A stretch of DNA of 64,000 nucleotides from Rikenellaceae bacterium (GTDB lineage: Bacteria > Bacteroidota > Bacteroidia > Bacteroidales > Rikenellaceae), in assembly GCA_015059925.1 (NCBI GenBank), contig SUZL01000006.1:1-64000 (forward strand), given 5' to 3'. The notes under the pieces were generated by a model. That model was not told the origin of the DNA. It searched no databases and worked only from the letters and a program-made list of their open reading frames with translations. Of this stretch, positions 31,777 to 41,387 are shown piece after piece; within the stretch, counting starts at the first letter, position 1, and each line of letters starts with the position of its first letter. The translations under genes and the position numbers were made by a program.

Positions 31777-33963
31777 ATGAAACAGGGTGCAAAACGTGGC
31801 TCACGTCGAGGCGGAGCCGATAAGGTTGATTCAAAGAGCGTTCGCTCATCATTCATTGTAAATATGTTCCGCGAGTTCCCCGAGCGTGTCTTCTCGCTCA
31901 AGCAGCTTGTGGCTATGTCGGGCGGTAACTCGAAGGAGGCGCGCTATGTGGTGCGCGATGTTGTCGAGGGACTTGTTGCCGAGGGTGTTGTCGATTGCCA
32001 CGGACGCGACAAGTACCAGCTCTCGATGGCTCAGTTGCCCCACTACGAGGGTACGGTCAATATGGTCGCCTCGGGTGCGGCGTACGTCATTGTGGAGGAG
32101 CTCGAGAGTGATATTTACGTCCATCAGCGCAACGTCAATTACGCTCTGGAGGGCGACCGCGTGGAGGTTGTTCTGCAGCGCCAGCCCTCGCGCGAGGGCG
32201 ATAACCCCGAGGGCGCTATTGTCAAGGTGCTGGAGCGTAGCGACAAACGCTATGTCGGCATTGCCGAGGTGAGCCGTTCGGCCATCTTCGTAAGGCCCGA
32301 TGCTCGTCGCCTGCCGATGGATGTATTCTTCCCGCGCAAGGATTACCCCGAGGTGCGCGATGGCGATAAGGTGGTCTTCCGCATCGACCAGTGGCACGAG
32401 GGGCTGCGCTCGCCGCGAGGCGTTATTGTCGATGTGCTGGGCCGTGCGGGCGATAACGACACTGAGATGCACGCCATTCTGGCCGAGTACGATTTGCCCT
32501 ACCACTTCGAGCAGGATGTGGAGGATGCCGCCGCCGCTATCGACTCGAAGATTACCGAGCGCGATGTGAAGGAACGCCGTGATTTCCGCGATGTTACAAC
32601 CTTTACGATCGATCCCGCCGATGCCAAGGATTTCGACGATGCACTCTCGATCCGCAAGGTCGAGGATGGCATCTGGGAGGTGGGAGTCCACATCGCCGAT
32701 GTTACGCATTATATCCGTCCCGAGTCGGTACTCGACTGCGAGGCGCGCGATCGCGGCACGTCGGTCTATCTGGTCGATCGCACCGTGCCGATGCTCCCCG
32801 AGCGCCTTTGTAACGAGCTCTGCTCGTTGCGCCCCAATGAGGAGAAACTCTGTTTCTCGGCCGTATTTAAGCTCAACGAGAATGCCGAGGTGCTGGACGA
32901 GTGGTTTGGTCGTACGGTTATCTACTCCGACCGCCGCTTCACCTACGCCGAGGCGCAGGCCCGCATCGAGACGGGCGTGGGCGATTATGCCGAGGAGATT
33001 GCCGTACTGAATACGTTGGCGCAGAAGATGCGTCAGCAGCGATTCAAGGATGGCGCTATCAGCTTCGAGCGCGAGGAGTTCAAGTTCATTCTCGACGAGA
33101 AGGGTAAGCCGCTGGGCGTATATACCAAGGAGCAGAAGGAGTCGAACCAGCTCATCGAGGAGTTTATGCTTCTGGCCAATCGCAAGGTTGCCGAGTATTG
33201 CAGCTTCCGCGAGGAGAATGGCCGCCGCGTGCCGCGCACGATGATCTACCGCGTACACGACGAGCCTAACGAGGAGAAACTCACACGCTTCCGCGACTTT
33301 GTGCTGCGCTTTGGCTATCAGTTCCGTGCATCGAAGGGTCGCGCCGTAGCGAAGGCTATAAACAAACTCGTAACCTCGATCAAGGGCCGTCCCGAGCAGA
33401 ATGCTATCTCGACTTTGGCCGTCAGGAGTATGTCCAAGGCGTTATATACCACCGAAAATACGGGCCACTACGGTTTGGCCTTCAAATACTATACCCACTT
33501 CACCTCGCCTATCCGCCGCTATCCCGATATGATGGTGCATCGCCTTCTGGCGCGCTACCTCGATGGCGGCAAGTCGGCCGACCGAGCCAAGCTGGAGGCA
33601 CAATGCGTCTATGCCACCGAGCGCGAGATCGTCGCTTCGGATGCCGAACGCGCTTCGATCAAGTACAAGATGGTGGAGTTTATGCAGGATAAGGTGGGCC
33701 AGATGTTCAAGGGTACGGTCTCTGGTATGAGCGAGTGGGGTATCTACGTCGAGCTTATCGATACCCATATCGAGGGTATGGCCTATCTGCGTGATATTGA
33801 GGGCGATTACTACACCTATGACGACGCTCGCTTCGAGGTCGTGGGCCGCACGTCGGGCCGCCGCATCGTCTTTGGCGAGGAGGTTTGGATTCGTGTCAAG
33901 GGCGTCGATATGCGTCGTCGTACCATCGATTTTGAACTTATCATCAGCAACAAGAAGCGATAA
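31777..33963 (+). CDS. rnr: Ribonuclease R
   Basis: This 728-residue 3'-5' exoribonuclease of the RNB family has an N-terminal winged helix (residues about 25-85), cold-shock-like domains, and the RNB catalytic core starting near residue 260. The core motif is TIDPADAKDFDDALSI, with the metal-binding aspartates, followed by VGVHIADVTHYI. The S1 domain closes the protein (VGQMFKGTVSGMSEWGIYVEL). It degrades structured RNA. Its stop overlaps the mqnC start by one base (TAATG). Confidence 0.95.
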   Translation: MKQGAKRGSRRGGADKVDSKSVRSSFIVNMFREFPERVFSLKQLVAMSGGNSKEARYVVRDVVEGLVAEGVVDCHGRDKYQLSMAQLPHYEGTVNMVASGAAYVIVEELESDIYVHQRNVNYALEGDRVEVVLQRQPSREGDNPEGAIVKVLERSDKRYVGIAEVSRSAIFVRPDARRLPMDVFFPRKDYPEVRDGDKVVFRIDQWHEGLRSPRGVIVDVLGRAGDNDTEMHAILAEYDLPYHFEQDVEDAAAAIDSKITERDVKERRDFRDVTTFTIDPADAKDFDDALSIRKVEDGIWEVGVHIADVTHYIRPESVLDCEARDRGTSVYLVDRTVPMLPERLCNELCSLRPNEEKLCFSAVFKLNENAEVLDEWFGRTVIYSDRRFTYAEAQARIETGVGDYAEEIAVLNTLAQKMRQQRFKDGAISFEREEFKFILDEKGKPLGVYTKEQKESNQLIEEFMLLANRKVAEYCSFREENGRRVPRTMIYRVHDEPNEEKLTRFRDFVLRFGYQFRASKGRAVAKAINKLVTSIKGRPEQNAISTLAVRSMSKALYTTENTGHYGLAFKYYTHFTSPIRRYPDMMVHRLLARYLDGGKSADRAKLEAQCVYATEREIVASDAERASIKYKMVEFMQDKVGQMFKGTVSGMSEWGIYVELIDTHIEGMAYLRDIEGDYYTYDDARFEVVGRTSGRRIVFGEEVWIRVKGVDMRRRTIDFELIISNKKR

Positions 33964-35063
33964 TGCAGGGCGAGCAGATCTTTTCCAAGGCGCGCGATCG
34001 CGCCACGCTTACGCCTCAGGAGGCCTATTGGCTCTGGGACAAGGCACCGATAGATAAGTTGGCGGCCGTTGCCGACGAGGTGCGTCGCGCTGCGGTTGCT
34101 GACGAGGGGGTTGTAACGTGGCAGATCGACCGCAATGTCAATATCACCAACGTCTGCATCTCGGGCTGTAAGTTCTGTAATTTCCATTGCAAGCCCCACC
34201 AGTCGGATAAGGCCTTTATCACCACCATCGAGGAGTATCGCCAGAAGATCGACCGTATGCTGGAACTCGGTGGCGATCAGCTGCTTCTGCAAGGTGGTCT
34301 GCACCCCAAACTCGGCATTGAGTTTTACGAGGAGCTCTTCTCGGAGCTTAAGCGATTGTACCCTGCGGTGCGACTCCACGCGCTGGGTGCCCCCGAGGTT
34401 GCACATATCGCCCGAATCAGTAATCTCTCCACACGCCGGACATTAGAACGATTGGTCGCCGCAGGCCTTGACTCGCTGCCCGGTGCGGGTGCCGAGATTT
34501 TGGACGAGGGGGTACGCCGCGCCATCTCGCCCGCCAAGCCGAGCGCGCAGGAGTGGGTGGATGTGATGCACGAGGCTCACCTGATGAACCTTCCCACCTC
34601 GGCCACGATGATGTATGGCCACGTCGAGACGCCTCATCAGCGCATCGACCATCTCTTGACCATCCGCGATCTGCAGGCCCGTTGTCCCGAAGGAAATTGG
34701 GGTTTCATAGCCTTCATTCCGTGGATCTTCCGTTCGACGGGTACACGCCTTGAGCAGGAGGGCGTGCGGTCGCACTTCTCGCCGCTGGAGTATATCCGCA
34801 TTATCGCCGTGAGCCGACTGATTCTTAATAACATCCGCAACATTCAGGCCTCGTGGCTCACCGTCGGCAAGGCGACGGCACAGGTGGCGTTGCATAGCGG
34901 CGCGAACGATATGGGCTCGATTATGATCGAGGAGAATGTGGTCTCGAGCGCCGGCGCGCACAACCAGTTCGATGCCGAGGGTATCCAGCAGGCTATCCGC
35001 GAGGCGGGATTTACGCCCCGTTTGCGCGATCAGCTCTATCGGCCGAGGGAGTGGAAGGGGTAG
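33963..35063 (+). CDS. mqnC: Cyclic dehypoxanthinyl futalosine synthase MqnC (radical SAM)
   Basis: This 366-residue radical SAM enzyme of the futalosine route to menaquinone cyclises dehypoxanthine futalosine. The [4Fe-4S] motif is CISGCKFC (CxxxCxxC) after DRNVNITNV. The family-specific stretches are QGGLHPKLGIEFYEEL, GLDSLPGAGAEIL, ATMMYGHVET, FIAFIPWIF and NIQASWLTVG, which fit MqnC better than the paralogue MqnE. This implies that the organism makes menaquinone by the futalosine pathway; the other mqn genes are not in the window. Confidence 0.9.
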   Translation: MQGEQIFSKARDRATLTPQEAYWLWDKAPIDKLAAVADEVRRAAVADEGVVTWQIDRNVNITNVCISGCKFCNFHCKPHQSDKAFITTIEEYRQKIDRMLELGGDQLLLQGGLHPKLGIEFYEELFSELKRLYPAVRLHALGAPEVAHIARISNLSTRRTLERLVAAGLDSLPGAGAEILDEGVRRAISPAKPSAQEWVDVMHEAHLMNLPTSATMMYGHVETPHQRIDHLLTIRDLQARCPEGNWGFIAFIPWIFRSTGTRLEQEGVRSHFSPLEYIRIIAVSRLILNNIRNIQASWLTVGKATAQVALHSGANDMGSIMIEENVVSSAGAHNQFDAEGIQQAIREAGFTPRLRDQLYRPREWKG

Positions 35064-35122
35064 AAAAAACGCTGCCGAGTAATAAATTTGCGCCAAGTGC
35101 GTGTTAATTAATTAAAATTAAT

Positions 35123-35130
35123 TACCTTTG
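35123..35130 (+). promoter_or_regulatory. Promoter -7 element for tig
   Basis: TACCTTTG in an AT-rich stretch, matching TAnnTTTG, 53 bp before the trigger factor start. No -33 TTTG is seen at the standard distance; the nearest is 32 bp upstream. Confidence 0.5.
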
Positions 35131-35183
35131 CACTCCGAAAATGAGACTTTGAAAAGAAAAATCGAATAAACAGATAGAAAATT

Positions 35184-36509
35184 ATGAAAATTACAAGAGA
35201 ACAGCGTGAGGTAGGTACCTCGGTTTTGAAGGTTGTCGTAGGCGAGGCCGATTACGGCGAGGCAGTTGATAAGGCACTGCGTGAGTACAAGCGTAAGGTT
35301 AATGTCCCCGGATTCCGTCCCGGTATGGTTCCTATGGGTGTTGTACGCAAGATGTACGGTAAGGGCGTTGTAGCCGAGCAGGCTTACAAGTTGGCTTCAA
35401 ACTCAGTATTCGAGTATCTGCAGAAGGAGAATATCGACTACGTTGGCGATGTAATCCCCTCAGAGGAGCAGGGCGACTTCGATTTCGAGAACAACACCGA
35501 GCACGAGTTTATGTTCGAGATCGGCGAGGCTCCCAAGATCGAGTTGGAGCTCACGAAGGATGACAAGCTCACCTACAACAAGATCAAGGTCGAGAAGGAG
35601 GTATTCGAGGCTTACAAGGACAACTACCTGCGTCGCTACGGCCGTCTGGTGGATGTAGAGAAGGTTGAGAAGGACGAGGCCCTGACCGTAACGCTCGACA
35701 ATGGTGATATGCGCATCGAGGGCGCTTACCTCGGTTTGATCTCGATGAGCGACGAGGAGCGTAAGCCTTTCGAGGGCAAGAAGGTAGGCGACACAATGGA
35801 GATCGACGTAAACGAGGTTTACAAGTCGGCTTCACAGCGCGCTTCAATTCTTCAGGTTAAGGAGGATGAGTTGGAGTCGATCAACCCCAAGTTCACCGCC
35901 GAGATCACTCAGATCCGTCAGTTCGCTAACCCCGAGCTCAACGAGGAGTTCTTCAAGATGGCTTTCCCCGATGGCAAGATCACCTCGGAGGCCGAGCTCG
36001 ACAAGTATCTCAACGACGAGGTTGAGATGGAGATGGGCCGCGAGGCTGACTACCTGTTCACCATCCGCGTTCGCAACTTCCTGATGGAGAAGGCTGCGCT
36101 GCAGATGCCCGAGGCGTTCATCAAGCGTTGGCTCTATACCATCAACGAGGGTAAGTTCTCAATGGAGGACATCGAGAAGGATTTCGACGCATTCCTCAAG
36201 ATGTTCACTTGGAACTACATCCAGAAGCACTTCATCCAGACCTACGAGCTGACCGTTTCTCCCGAAGAGATCGAGGCCGAGGCTAAGGAGTTCGCTAAGG
36301 CACAGTTCGCACAGTACGGTATGCCTTCAGCACCCGAGGAGATGCTCACCAACTTCGCTAAGCAGATTCTTGAGAACAAGGAGCAGGCACAGAAGATCTA
36401 CGAGAAGCTCTACGAGTTGAAGGTTGTAGAGTACGTTAAGTCGAAGATCAAGGTAACCAACAAGTCTGTAACCTCTGAGGAGTTCGCTAAGCTGGCACAG
36501 GAGATGTAA
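35184..36509 (+). CDS. tig: Trigger factor (ribosome-associated chaperone)
   Basis: This 441-residue trigger factor has the ribosome-binding domain at residues 1-about 115, with the signature VPGFRPGMVPMGVVRKMYG (quoted within limits). The central PPIase-like region is short and divergent, as is usual in Bacteroidota, and the C-terminal chaperone domain is helical and acidic. It assists nascent chain folding at the ribosome exit. It stands upstream of clpP-clpX, a conserved arrangement, separated by a repeat-bearing intergenic region and a hairpin. Confidence 0.92.
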   Translation: MKITREQREVGTSVLKVVVGEADYGEAVDKALREYKRKVNVPGFRPGMVPMGVVRKMYGKGVVAEQAYKLASNSVFEYLQKENIDYVGDVIPSEEQGDFDFENNTEHEFMFEIGEAPKIELELTKDDKLTYNKIKVEKEVFEAYKDNYLRRYGRLVDVEKVEKDEALTVTLDNGDMRIEGAYLGLISMSDEERKPFEGKKVGDTMEIDVNEVYKSASQRASILQVKEDELESINPKFTAEITQIRQFANPELNEEFFKMAFPDGKITSEAELDKYLNDEVEMEMGREADYLFTIRVRNFLMEKAALQMPEAFIKRWLYTINEGKFSMEDIEKDFDAFLKMFTWNYIQKHFIQTYELTVSPEEIEAEAKEFAKAQFAQYGMPSAPEEMLTNFAKQILENKEQAQKIYEKLYELKVVEYVKSKIKVTNKSVTSEEFAKLAQEM

Positions 36510-36522
36510 TAACATAACGCTG

Positions 36523-36609
36523 GCGGCCGGGGGCCTATAGATAAAGGGGCAGGAGGCTTTTATATAAACGGGTTGAGGCCAATATATAAAGCTGGGGCCT
36601 ATATATAAA
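36523..36609 (+). repeat. Four degenerate tandem repeats after tig
   Basis: Four units of 19-23 bp lie at 36523-36545, 36546-36568, 36569-36590 and 36591-36609. Each has a G-rich first half (GGGG..GAGGC type) and an AT-rich second half ending in TATATAAA or close to it. They begin about 14 bp after the trigger factor stop. Confidence 0.7.
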
Positions 36610-36644
36610 TAGGTGTTTAGGTCGCAAAAGTGTTAAAATACTCG

Positions 36645-36685
36645 AAATTTGGACTCTGGGCTTAATGTTTGCAGAGTCCAAATTT
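36645..36685 (+). terminator. Perfect 14-bp hairpin between tig and clpP
   Basis: AAATTTGGACTCTG (36645-36658) and CAGAGTCCAAATTT (36672-36685) pair perfectly around a 13-nt loop. The following bases (TGGTTTATTTA) are T-rich but not a clean T-run. It probably separates tig from clpP transcripts. Confidence 0.6.
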
Positions 36686-36754
36686 TGGTTTATTTACTCG
36701 TCGCTGTTCGGTGTGGAATGGCGCGCGGGAAAGAAGAAAAAACTTACTCACAAT

Positions 36755-37423
36755 ATGAACGAATTTGAAAAATTTGCTCGTGGCCATTACGGCATAAGCA
36801 GCCTTAAGTTGCACGACTTTAACTCAATTCAGGCGGCTTACGTCTCGCCCACGATTATCGAGGAGCGTCAGCTGAACGTCGCTACGATGGATGTCTTTTC
36901 GCGTTTGATGATGGATCGCATCATCTTCCTCGGAGCGCCCATCTACGACGATGCTGCCAATATCATTCAGGCACAGCTGCTCTTTCTGGAGTCGGTCGAT
37001 CCTACGAAGGATATCCAGATCTACATCAACTCGCCCGGCGGATCGGTCTCGGCGGGTTTGGGTATCTACGACACGATGCAGCTCATCTCGTGCGACGTGG
37101 CTACGATCTGTACGGGTCTTGCCGCTTCGATGGGCGCGGTACTGCTGACCGCTGGTGCCGAGGGTAAGCGCTCGGCGTTGCCTCACTCGCGCATTATGAT
37201 CCACCAGCCGTTGGGTGGTGCGCAGGGACAGGCATCGGACATCGAGATTACGGCACGCGAGATCATCAAGACCAAGCACGAGCTTTATGAGATTCTCTCG
37301 TCGCACTCGGGCGTTGATATTGCCAAGATCGAGCAGGACGCCGACCGCGACTATTGGATGAGCGCTGCCGAGGCCAAGGAGTATGGTCTGATTGACGAGG
37401 TGCTGGGTAAGCGAATCAAATAG
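36755..37423 (+). CDS. clpP: ATP-dependent Clp protease proteolytic subunit
   Basis: This 222-residue serine protease forms the ClpP barrel. ATG at 36755 is chosen because the in-frame extension to 36665 runs back through the upstream hairpin and has no family similarity. The catalytic Ser is in [11 protein letters not shown] and the His in [28 protein letters not shown] is the oxyanion-region motif. It is followed by clpX after 7 bp, so the two are cotranscribed. Confidence 0.95.
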   Translation: MNEFEKFARGHYGISSLKLHDFNSIQAAYVSPTIIEERQLNVATMDVFSRLMMDRIIFLGAPIYDDAANIIQAQLLFLESVDPTKDIQIYINSPGGSVSAGLGIYDTMQLISCDVATICTGLAASMGAVLLTAGAEGKRSALPHSRIMIHQPLGGAQGQASDIEITAREIIKTKHELYEILSSHSGVDIAKIEQDADRDYWMSAAEAKEYGLIDEVLGKRIK

Positions 37424-37430
37424 AAATTTT

Positions 37431-38699
37431 ATGGCACAGAAATATAAAGGCGGAGCTCACGCTGGCGAGGATTGCTGCTCGTTCTGCGGGGCCAAGCGTA
37501 GCGACGTTGCTCTGATGTTTCAGGGCACGGGCGGAGTAAATATATGTAACAACTGCGTTGAGCGCGGTTATCAGATGCTTGTCGAGAGCGAGCTTGTCGA
37601 GTCGGCCCGCAAGAAGAAGGGTGCGAAGTTCAAGATGGAGGAGCTGCTCAAGCCCGACCAGATTAAAGCCGTTCTGGATCAGTATGTTATCGGCCAGCAC
37701 GACGCCAAACGATATATGTCGGTGGCGGTCTATAACCACTACAAGCGCATTATGAGCCGCACGAAGGCCGACGATGTGGAGATCGATAAGTCGAACATCG
37801 TTCTGGTCGGCCCGACAGGTACGGGAAAGACTTTGATGGCCCGCACCATTGCGCGCGTGCTGAACGTTCCCTTTACCATCGTCGATGCAACGGTCTTGAC
37901 CGAGGCGGGATATGTGGGTGAGGATGTGGAGAGTATCCTCTCGCGTCTTTTGCAGGTTGCCGACTACGATGTCGAGGCGGCCGAGCGCGGCATTGTCTTT
38001 ATCGACGAGGTGGATAAGATCGCCCGCAAGAGCGACAACCCGAGTATCACGCGCGACGTCTCGGGCGAGGGCGTGCAGCAGGCTCTGCTGAAGATTCTGG
38101 AGGGTACGACCGTGAACGTTCCACCGCAGGGCGGCCGCAAGCACCCCGACCAGAAGTTCATTCAGGTCAATACGAAGGATATCCTCTTCATTTGTGGCGG
38201 AGCCTTCGACGGCATCGAGAAGAAGATCGCCCAGCGACTCAACACCCGCGCCATCGGTTACGGCGTGCAGAGCTCATCGTCGATCGACCGCGACAATCTG
38301 ATGAAGTACATTATGCCGCAGGATCTGCGCTCGTTTGGTCTTATCCCCGAGCTGGTGGGCCGTCTGCCCGTTCTGACCTATATGCAGCCCCTCTCGCGCG
38401 AGGCACTGCGCTCGATTCTGACCGAGCCGAAGAATGCCATCGTCAAGCAGTATGAGCGCCTGATCGGAATGGACGGCGTTGAACTCAAGTTCGAGGACGA
38501 GGTGCTGGACTACATCGTAGAGAAGGCCGACGAGTATAAGCTCGGAGCGCGCGGTCTGCGCTCGATTTGCGAGGCTATTATGACCGATGCGATGTACGAG
38601 ATTCCCTCTTCGGGACTCAAGCAATTCACCGTAACACTTGATTATGCGAAAAAGAAGTTGGATGGTGCAAATTTTTTGGAGCTTAAACAAGTAAGTTAA
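37431..38699 (+). CDS. clpX: ATP-dependent Clp protease ATP-binding subunit ClpX
   Basis: This 422-residue AAA+ unfoldase feeds ClpP. The N-terminal zinc-binding domain uses C16, C19, C39 and C42 (CSFC and CNNC). Walker A is GPTGTGKT, Walker B is [11 protein letters not shown], and the ClpP-binding IGF-type loop is represented around [12 protein letters not shown] at 37431 gives the normal N-terminus; an in-frame TTG-type extension upstream would overlap clpP. Confidence 0.95.
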   Translation: MAQKYKGGAHAGEDCCSFCGAKRSDVALMFQGTGGVNICNNCVERGYQMLVESELVESARKKKGAKFKMEELLKPDQIKAVLDQYVIGQHDAKRYMSVAVYNHYKRIMSRTKADDVEIDKSNIVLVGPTGTGKTLMARTIARVLNVPFTIVDATVLTEAGYVGEDVESILSRLLQVADYDVEAAERGIVFIDEVDKIARKSDNPSITRDVSGEGVQQALLKILEGTTVNVPPQGGRKHPDQKFIQVNTKDILFICGGAFDGIEKKIAQRLNTRAIGYGVQSSSSIDRDNLMKYIMPQDLRSFGLIPELVGRLPVLTYMQPLSREALRSILTEPKNAIVKQYERLIGMDGVELKFEDEVLDYIVEKADEYKLGARGLRSICEAIMTDAMYEIPSSGLKQFTVTLDYAKKKLDGANFLELKQVS

Positions 38700-38710
38700 G
38701 ATAATTATAT

Positions 38711-38718
38711 TATCTTTG
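38711..38718 (+). promoter_or_regulatory. Possible -7 element for transketolase
   Basis: TATCTTTG matches TAnnTTTG, 29 bp before the transketolase start. No -33 element is obvious at the usual distance. Confidence 0.45.
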
Positions 38719-38747
38719 TGAAGAAGGAAAAACGAATCTAAAAAAAT

Positions 38748-40778
38748 ATGTTTGCTAACTCAAAACTCAATAAGGCAGCCGATAATATCCGTATTTTGGC
38801 TGCCGCAATGGTAGAAAAAGCTAAGTCGGGTCATCCCGGAGGCGCTATGGGCGGTGCCGATTTCATCAATGTTCTCTACACCGAATTTATGCGATTCGAC
38901 CCCGAGAACCCCGCCTATCCCTTCCGCGACCGTTTCTTCCTCGATCCGGGCCATATGTCGCCGATGCTCTATTCGGTGCTGATGCTCTCGGGTTTCTACA
39001 CGATGGACGATCTGAAGAACTTCCGTCAGTGGGGTAGCCGTACCCCCGGCCATCCCGAGGTAGATATTATGCACGGCGTTGAGAACACCTCAGGCCCTCT
39101 GGGTCAGGGCCACGCTATGGCCGTAGGTGCTGCTATCGCCGAGCGCTTTATGGTTGCTCGCTTTGGCGAGTGGATGGCGCATAAGACCTACTCGTTCATC
39201 TCGGACGGTGCCGTGCAGGAGGAGATCTCGCAGGGCGTAGGACGTGTTGCTGGTCATCTGGGCCTTGCGAACCTGATTATGTACTACGATGCCAACAACG
39301 TACAGCTCTCTACCAAGGTTGATGAGATTGATACCGAGGATGTTGCAGCAAAGTACCGCGCTTGGAATTGGCACGTTATCGAGATCGACGGCCACAACGT
39401 CGATCAGATCCGCGCCGCCCTTACCGAGGCTAATGCCCAGACCGAGAAGCCGACGCTGATCATCGGCCGCTCGACGATGGCTAAGGGCGCTATGGGTGCC
39501 AATGGCGAGAGTTTCGAGGGCAAGGTTTCGACTCACGGTCAGCCTCTGTCGGGTGCTGGTGCAGATTTGGCTGCTACGGTACGCAACTTGGGTGGCGATG
39601 CGGAGGATCCCTTCAAGCTCTTCAACGAGACTGTCGAGATCTACGACACGCGCCGTTGCGAGCTTCGCACTTGGGCTGCAGAGCGTCGTAAGGTTGAGGC
39701 CGAGTGGCGCGCCGAGAACAAGGAGTTGGCACTTAAACTGAATCGTTTCCTCTCGGGCGAAATTCCCGAGATCGACTATAACAAGGTTGTCGTGAAGCCC
39801 GATACCGCTACGCGCGTAGCGTCGGCTACGATGCTCGGTGTATATGCCGATCAGGTTGAGAATATGATCGTTGCATCGGCCGACTTGAGCAACTCGGATC
39901 GAACGGATGGCTTCCTCAATAAGACCAAGGCCTTCACGAAGGGCGACTTCAGCGGTAAGTTCTTCCAAGCTGGTGTTGCCGAGCTTACGATGGCCTGCAT
40001 TATGAACGGTATGGCGTTGCACGGCGGCGTTATTCCCGCCTGCGGTACGTTCTTCGTATTCTCGGATTATATGAAGCCCGCAATCCGTATGTCGGCTCTG
40101 ATGCGTCTGAAGGTTATCTACGTTTGGTCGCACGACTCGTTCCGCGTGGGCGAGGATGGCCCTACTCATCAGCCCATCGAGCAGGAGATGCAGATCCGCC
40201 TTATGGAGCAGGTACACAACCATCAGGGCGAGCGCTCGATGGTGGTACTTCGTCCCGCCGATGCCGAGGAGACCGCTGTGGCTTGGCAGTATGCTATGGC
40301 CGAGAAGCGTCCCGTTGCGATGATCCTCTCGCGTCAGAATGTCAAGTCGCTGCCCGCACTTAAGAGCAGCCGTCAGGAGGAGGCGAAGCAGGCCGTTAAG
40401 GGTGCTTACATCGTGATGGATTCTGCGAAGGCTCAGGTTGTTATGCTGGCTTCTGGTTCGGAGGTTTCGACCTTGACCGATGGTGCGGAGCTGCTGCAGA
40501 AGGATGGTATCCCCGTTCGCGTTGTGAGTGTTCCGAGCGAGGGCTTGTTCCGCGATCAGCCTAAGTCATATCAGGAGAGTGTCCTGCCGAAGGATATCAT
40601 CCGCTACGGTATGACCTCTGGCCTGTCGATCAACCTGCGTGGTCTGGTTGGCGAGAATGGCACGATTCACGGTTGTGATCACTTCGGATATTCGGCTCCG
40701 TTCAAGGTTCTGGATGAGAAATTCGGATACAATGGACAGACCGTTTACGAAGAGGTTAAGGCCTTGCTGAACAAATAG
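38748..40778 (+). CDS. tkt: Transketolase
   Basis: This 676-residue thiamine diphosphate enzyme of the pentose phosphate pathway transfers two-carbon units between sugar phosphates. The full-length three-domain form is present: an N-terminal ThDP-binding domain (KSGHPGGAMGGADF, GPLGQGHAMAVG, and the ThDP motif from SDGAVQEE to YYDANNVQ), a pyrimidine domain (AELTMACIMNGMALHGG region and WSHDSFRVGEDGPTHQPIE, quoted as SHDSFRVGEDGPTHQP), and a C-terminal domain. It ends before a strong hairpin terminator. Confidence 0.96.
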   Translation: MFANSKLNKAADNIRILAAAMVEKAKSGHPGGAMGGADFINVLYTEFMRFDPENPAYPFRDRFFLDPGHMSPMLYSVLMLSGFYTMDDLKNFRQWGSRTPGHPEVDIMHGVENTSGPLGQGHAMAVGAAIAERFMVARFGEWMAHKTYSFISDGAVQEEISQGVGRVAGHLGLANLIMYYDANNVQLSTKVDEIDTEDVAAKYRAWNWHVIEIDGHNVDQIRAALTEANAQTEKPTLIIGRSTMAKGAMGANGESFEGKVSTHGQPLSGAGADLAATVRNLGGDAEDPFKLFNETVEIYDTRRCELRTWAAERRKVEAEWRAENKELALKLNRFLSGEIPEIDYNKVVVKPDTATRVASATMLGVYADQVENMIVASADLSNSDRTDGFLNKTKAFTKGDFSGKFFQAGVAELTMACIMNGMALHGGVIPACGTFFVFSDYMKPAIRMSALMRLKVIYVWSHDSFRVGEDGPTHQPIEQEMQIRLMEQVHNHQGERSMVVLRPADAEETAVAWQYAMAEKRPVAMILSRQNVKSLPALKSSRQEEAKQAVKGAYIVMDSAKAQVVMLASGSEVSTLTDGAELLQKDGIPVRVVSVPSEGLFRDQPKSYQESVLPKDIIRYGMTSGLSINLRGLVGENGTIHGCDHFGYSAPFKVLDEKFGYNGQTVYEEVKALLNK

Positions 40779-40787
40779 AAAGCTGAG

Positions 40788-40815
40788 CGAGCGGGTCTAA
40801 CAGATCCGCTCGTTT
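40788..40815 (+). terminator. Intrinsic terminator after tkt
   Basis: CGAGCGGGTCT (40788-40798) and AGATCCGCTCG (40802-40812) pair with one G-U wobble around a 3-nt loop, followed by TTT. Confidence 0.7.
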
Positions 40816-40847
40816 AAGTATATAACTACTACTACACTTTTGTCCCG

Positions 40848-41387
40848 ATGGCAGATAAAATTACATTAAACGACAAAGTATTTCGTGTGATGATTCCGGC
40901 CGAGCAGATCGATGCCGCTGTCGATCGCGTAGCTGCCTCTCTTAATGAGCGTTATGCGGGTCGTACCCCTATTTTCTTGGGTGTTTTGAGCGGCTCGTTC
41001 CTCTTCTTGAGCGATCTGGTGCGCAAGACCACCTTCAATAGCCAGCTCTCTTTCGTGAAGATCTCGTCGTACGAGGGCACCGAATCTACAGGAAAGGTAA
41101 AGCAGCAGCTTGGTGTAGATTTTGATATTGAGGGGCGCGACATCATCATCGTCGAGGACATTATCGAGACGGGCCACAGTATGAACTACCTGCTGGATCA
41201 TCTGCGCCGCAGAAATCCTGCGAGCATCGCTATTTGTACGCTCTTCTTCAAGCCCGATAAGTTCCTCTACGAGTACAAGGTCGATTATGTAGCGCTCTCC
41301 ATCGGTAACGAGTTTATCGTAGGCTACGGGTTGGACTACAATCAGTTAGGTAGAAATTTGAAGGATATATATGTCATTGACGAATAA
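40848..41387 (+). CDS. hpt: Hypoxanthine phosphoribosyltransferase
   Basis: This 179-residue purine salvage enzyme converts hypoxanthine (or guanine) and PRPP to the nucleotide. The PRPP-binding motif is IIIVEDIIETGHSMN, the PPi loop is GVLSGSFLFLSDL, and the family segment SYEGTESTGKVK is present. Length is typical. It overlaps queE by 17 bp. Confidence 0.93.
   Translation: MADKITLNDKVFRVMIPAEQIDAAVDRVAASLNERYAGRTPIFLGVLSGSFLFLSDLVRKTTFNSQLSFVKISSYEGTESTGKVKQQLGVDFDIEGRDIIIVEDIIETGHSMNYLLDHLRRRNPASIAICTLFFKPDKFLYEYKVDYVALSIGNEFIVGYGLDYNQLGRNLKDIYVIDE

Noticed and set aside
31849..33258. A 469-codon minus-strand frame opposite rnr
   Set aside because: It lies entirely within the RNase R gene, whose motifs are unmistakable, and shows no recognisable family.
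33963..35063. MqnE (aminofutalosine synthase) as the identity of the radical SAM enzyme
   Set aside because: The motifs, including ATMMYGHVET, LDSLPGAGAEIL and NIQASW, fit MqnC better.
36665..36754. N-terminal extension of ClpP
   Set aside because: The extension includes the right arm of the intergenic hairpin and has no counterpart in the family.
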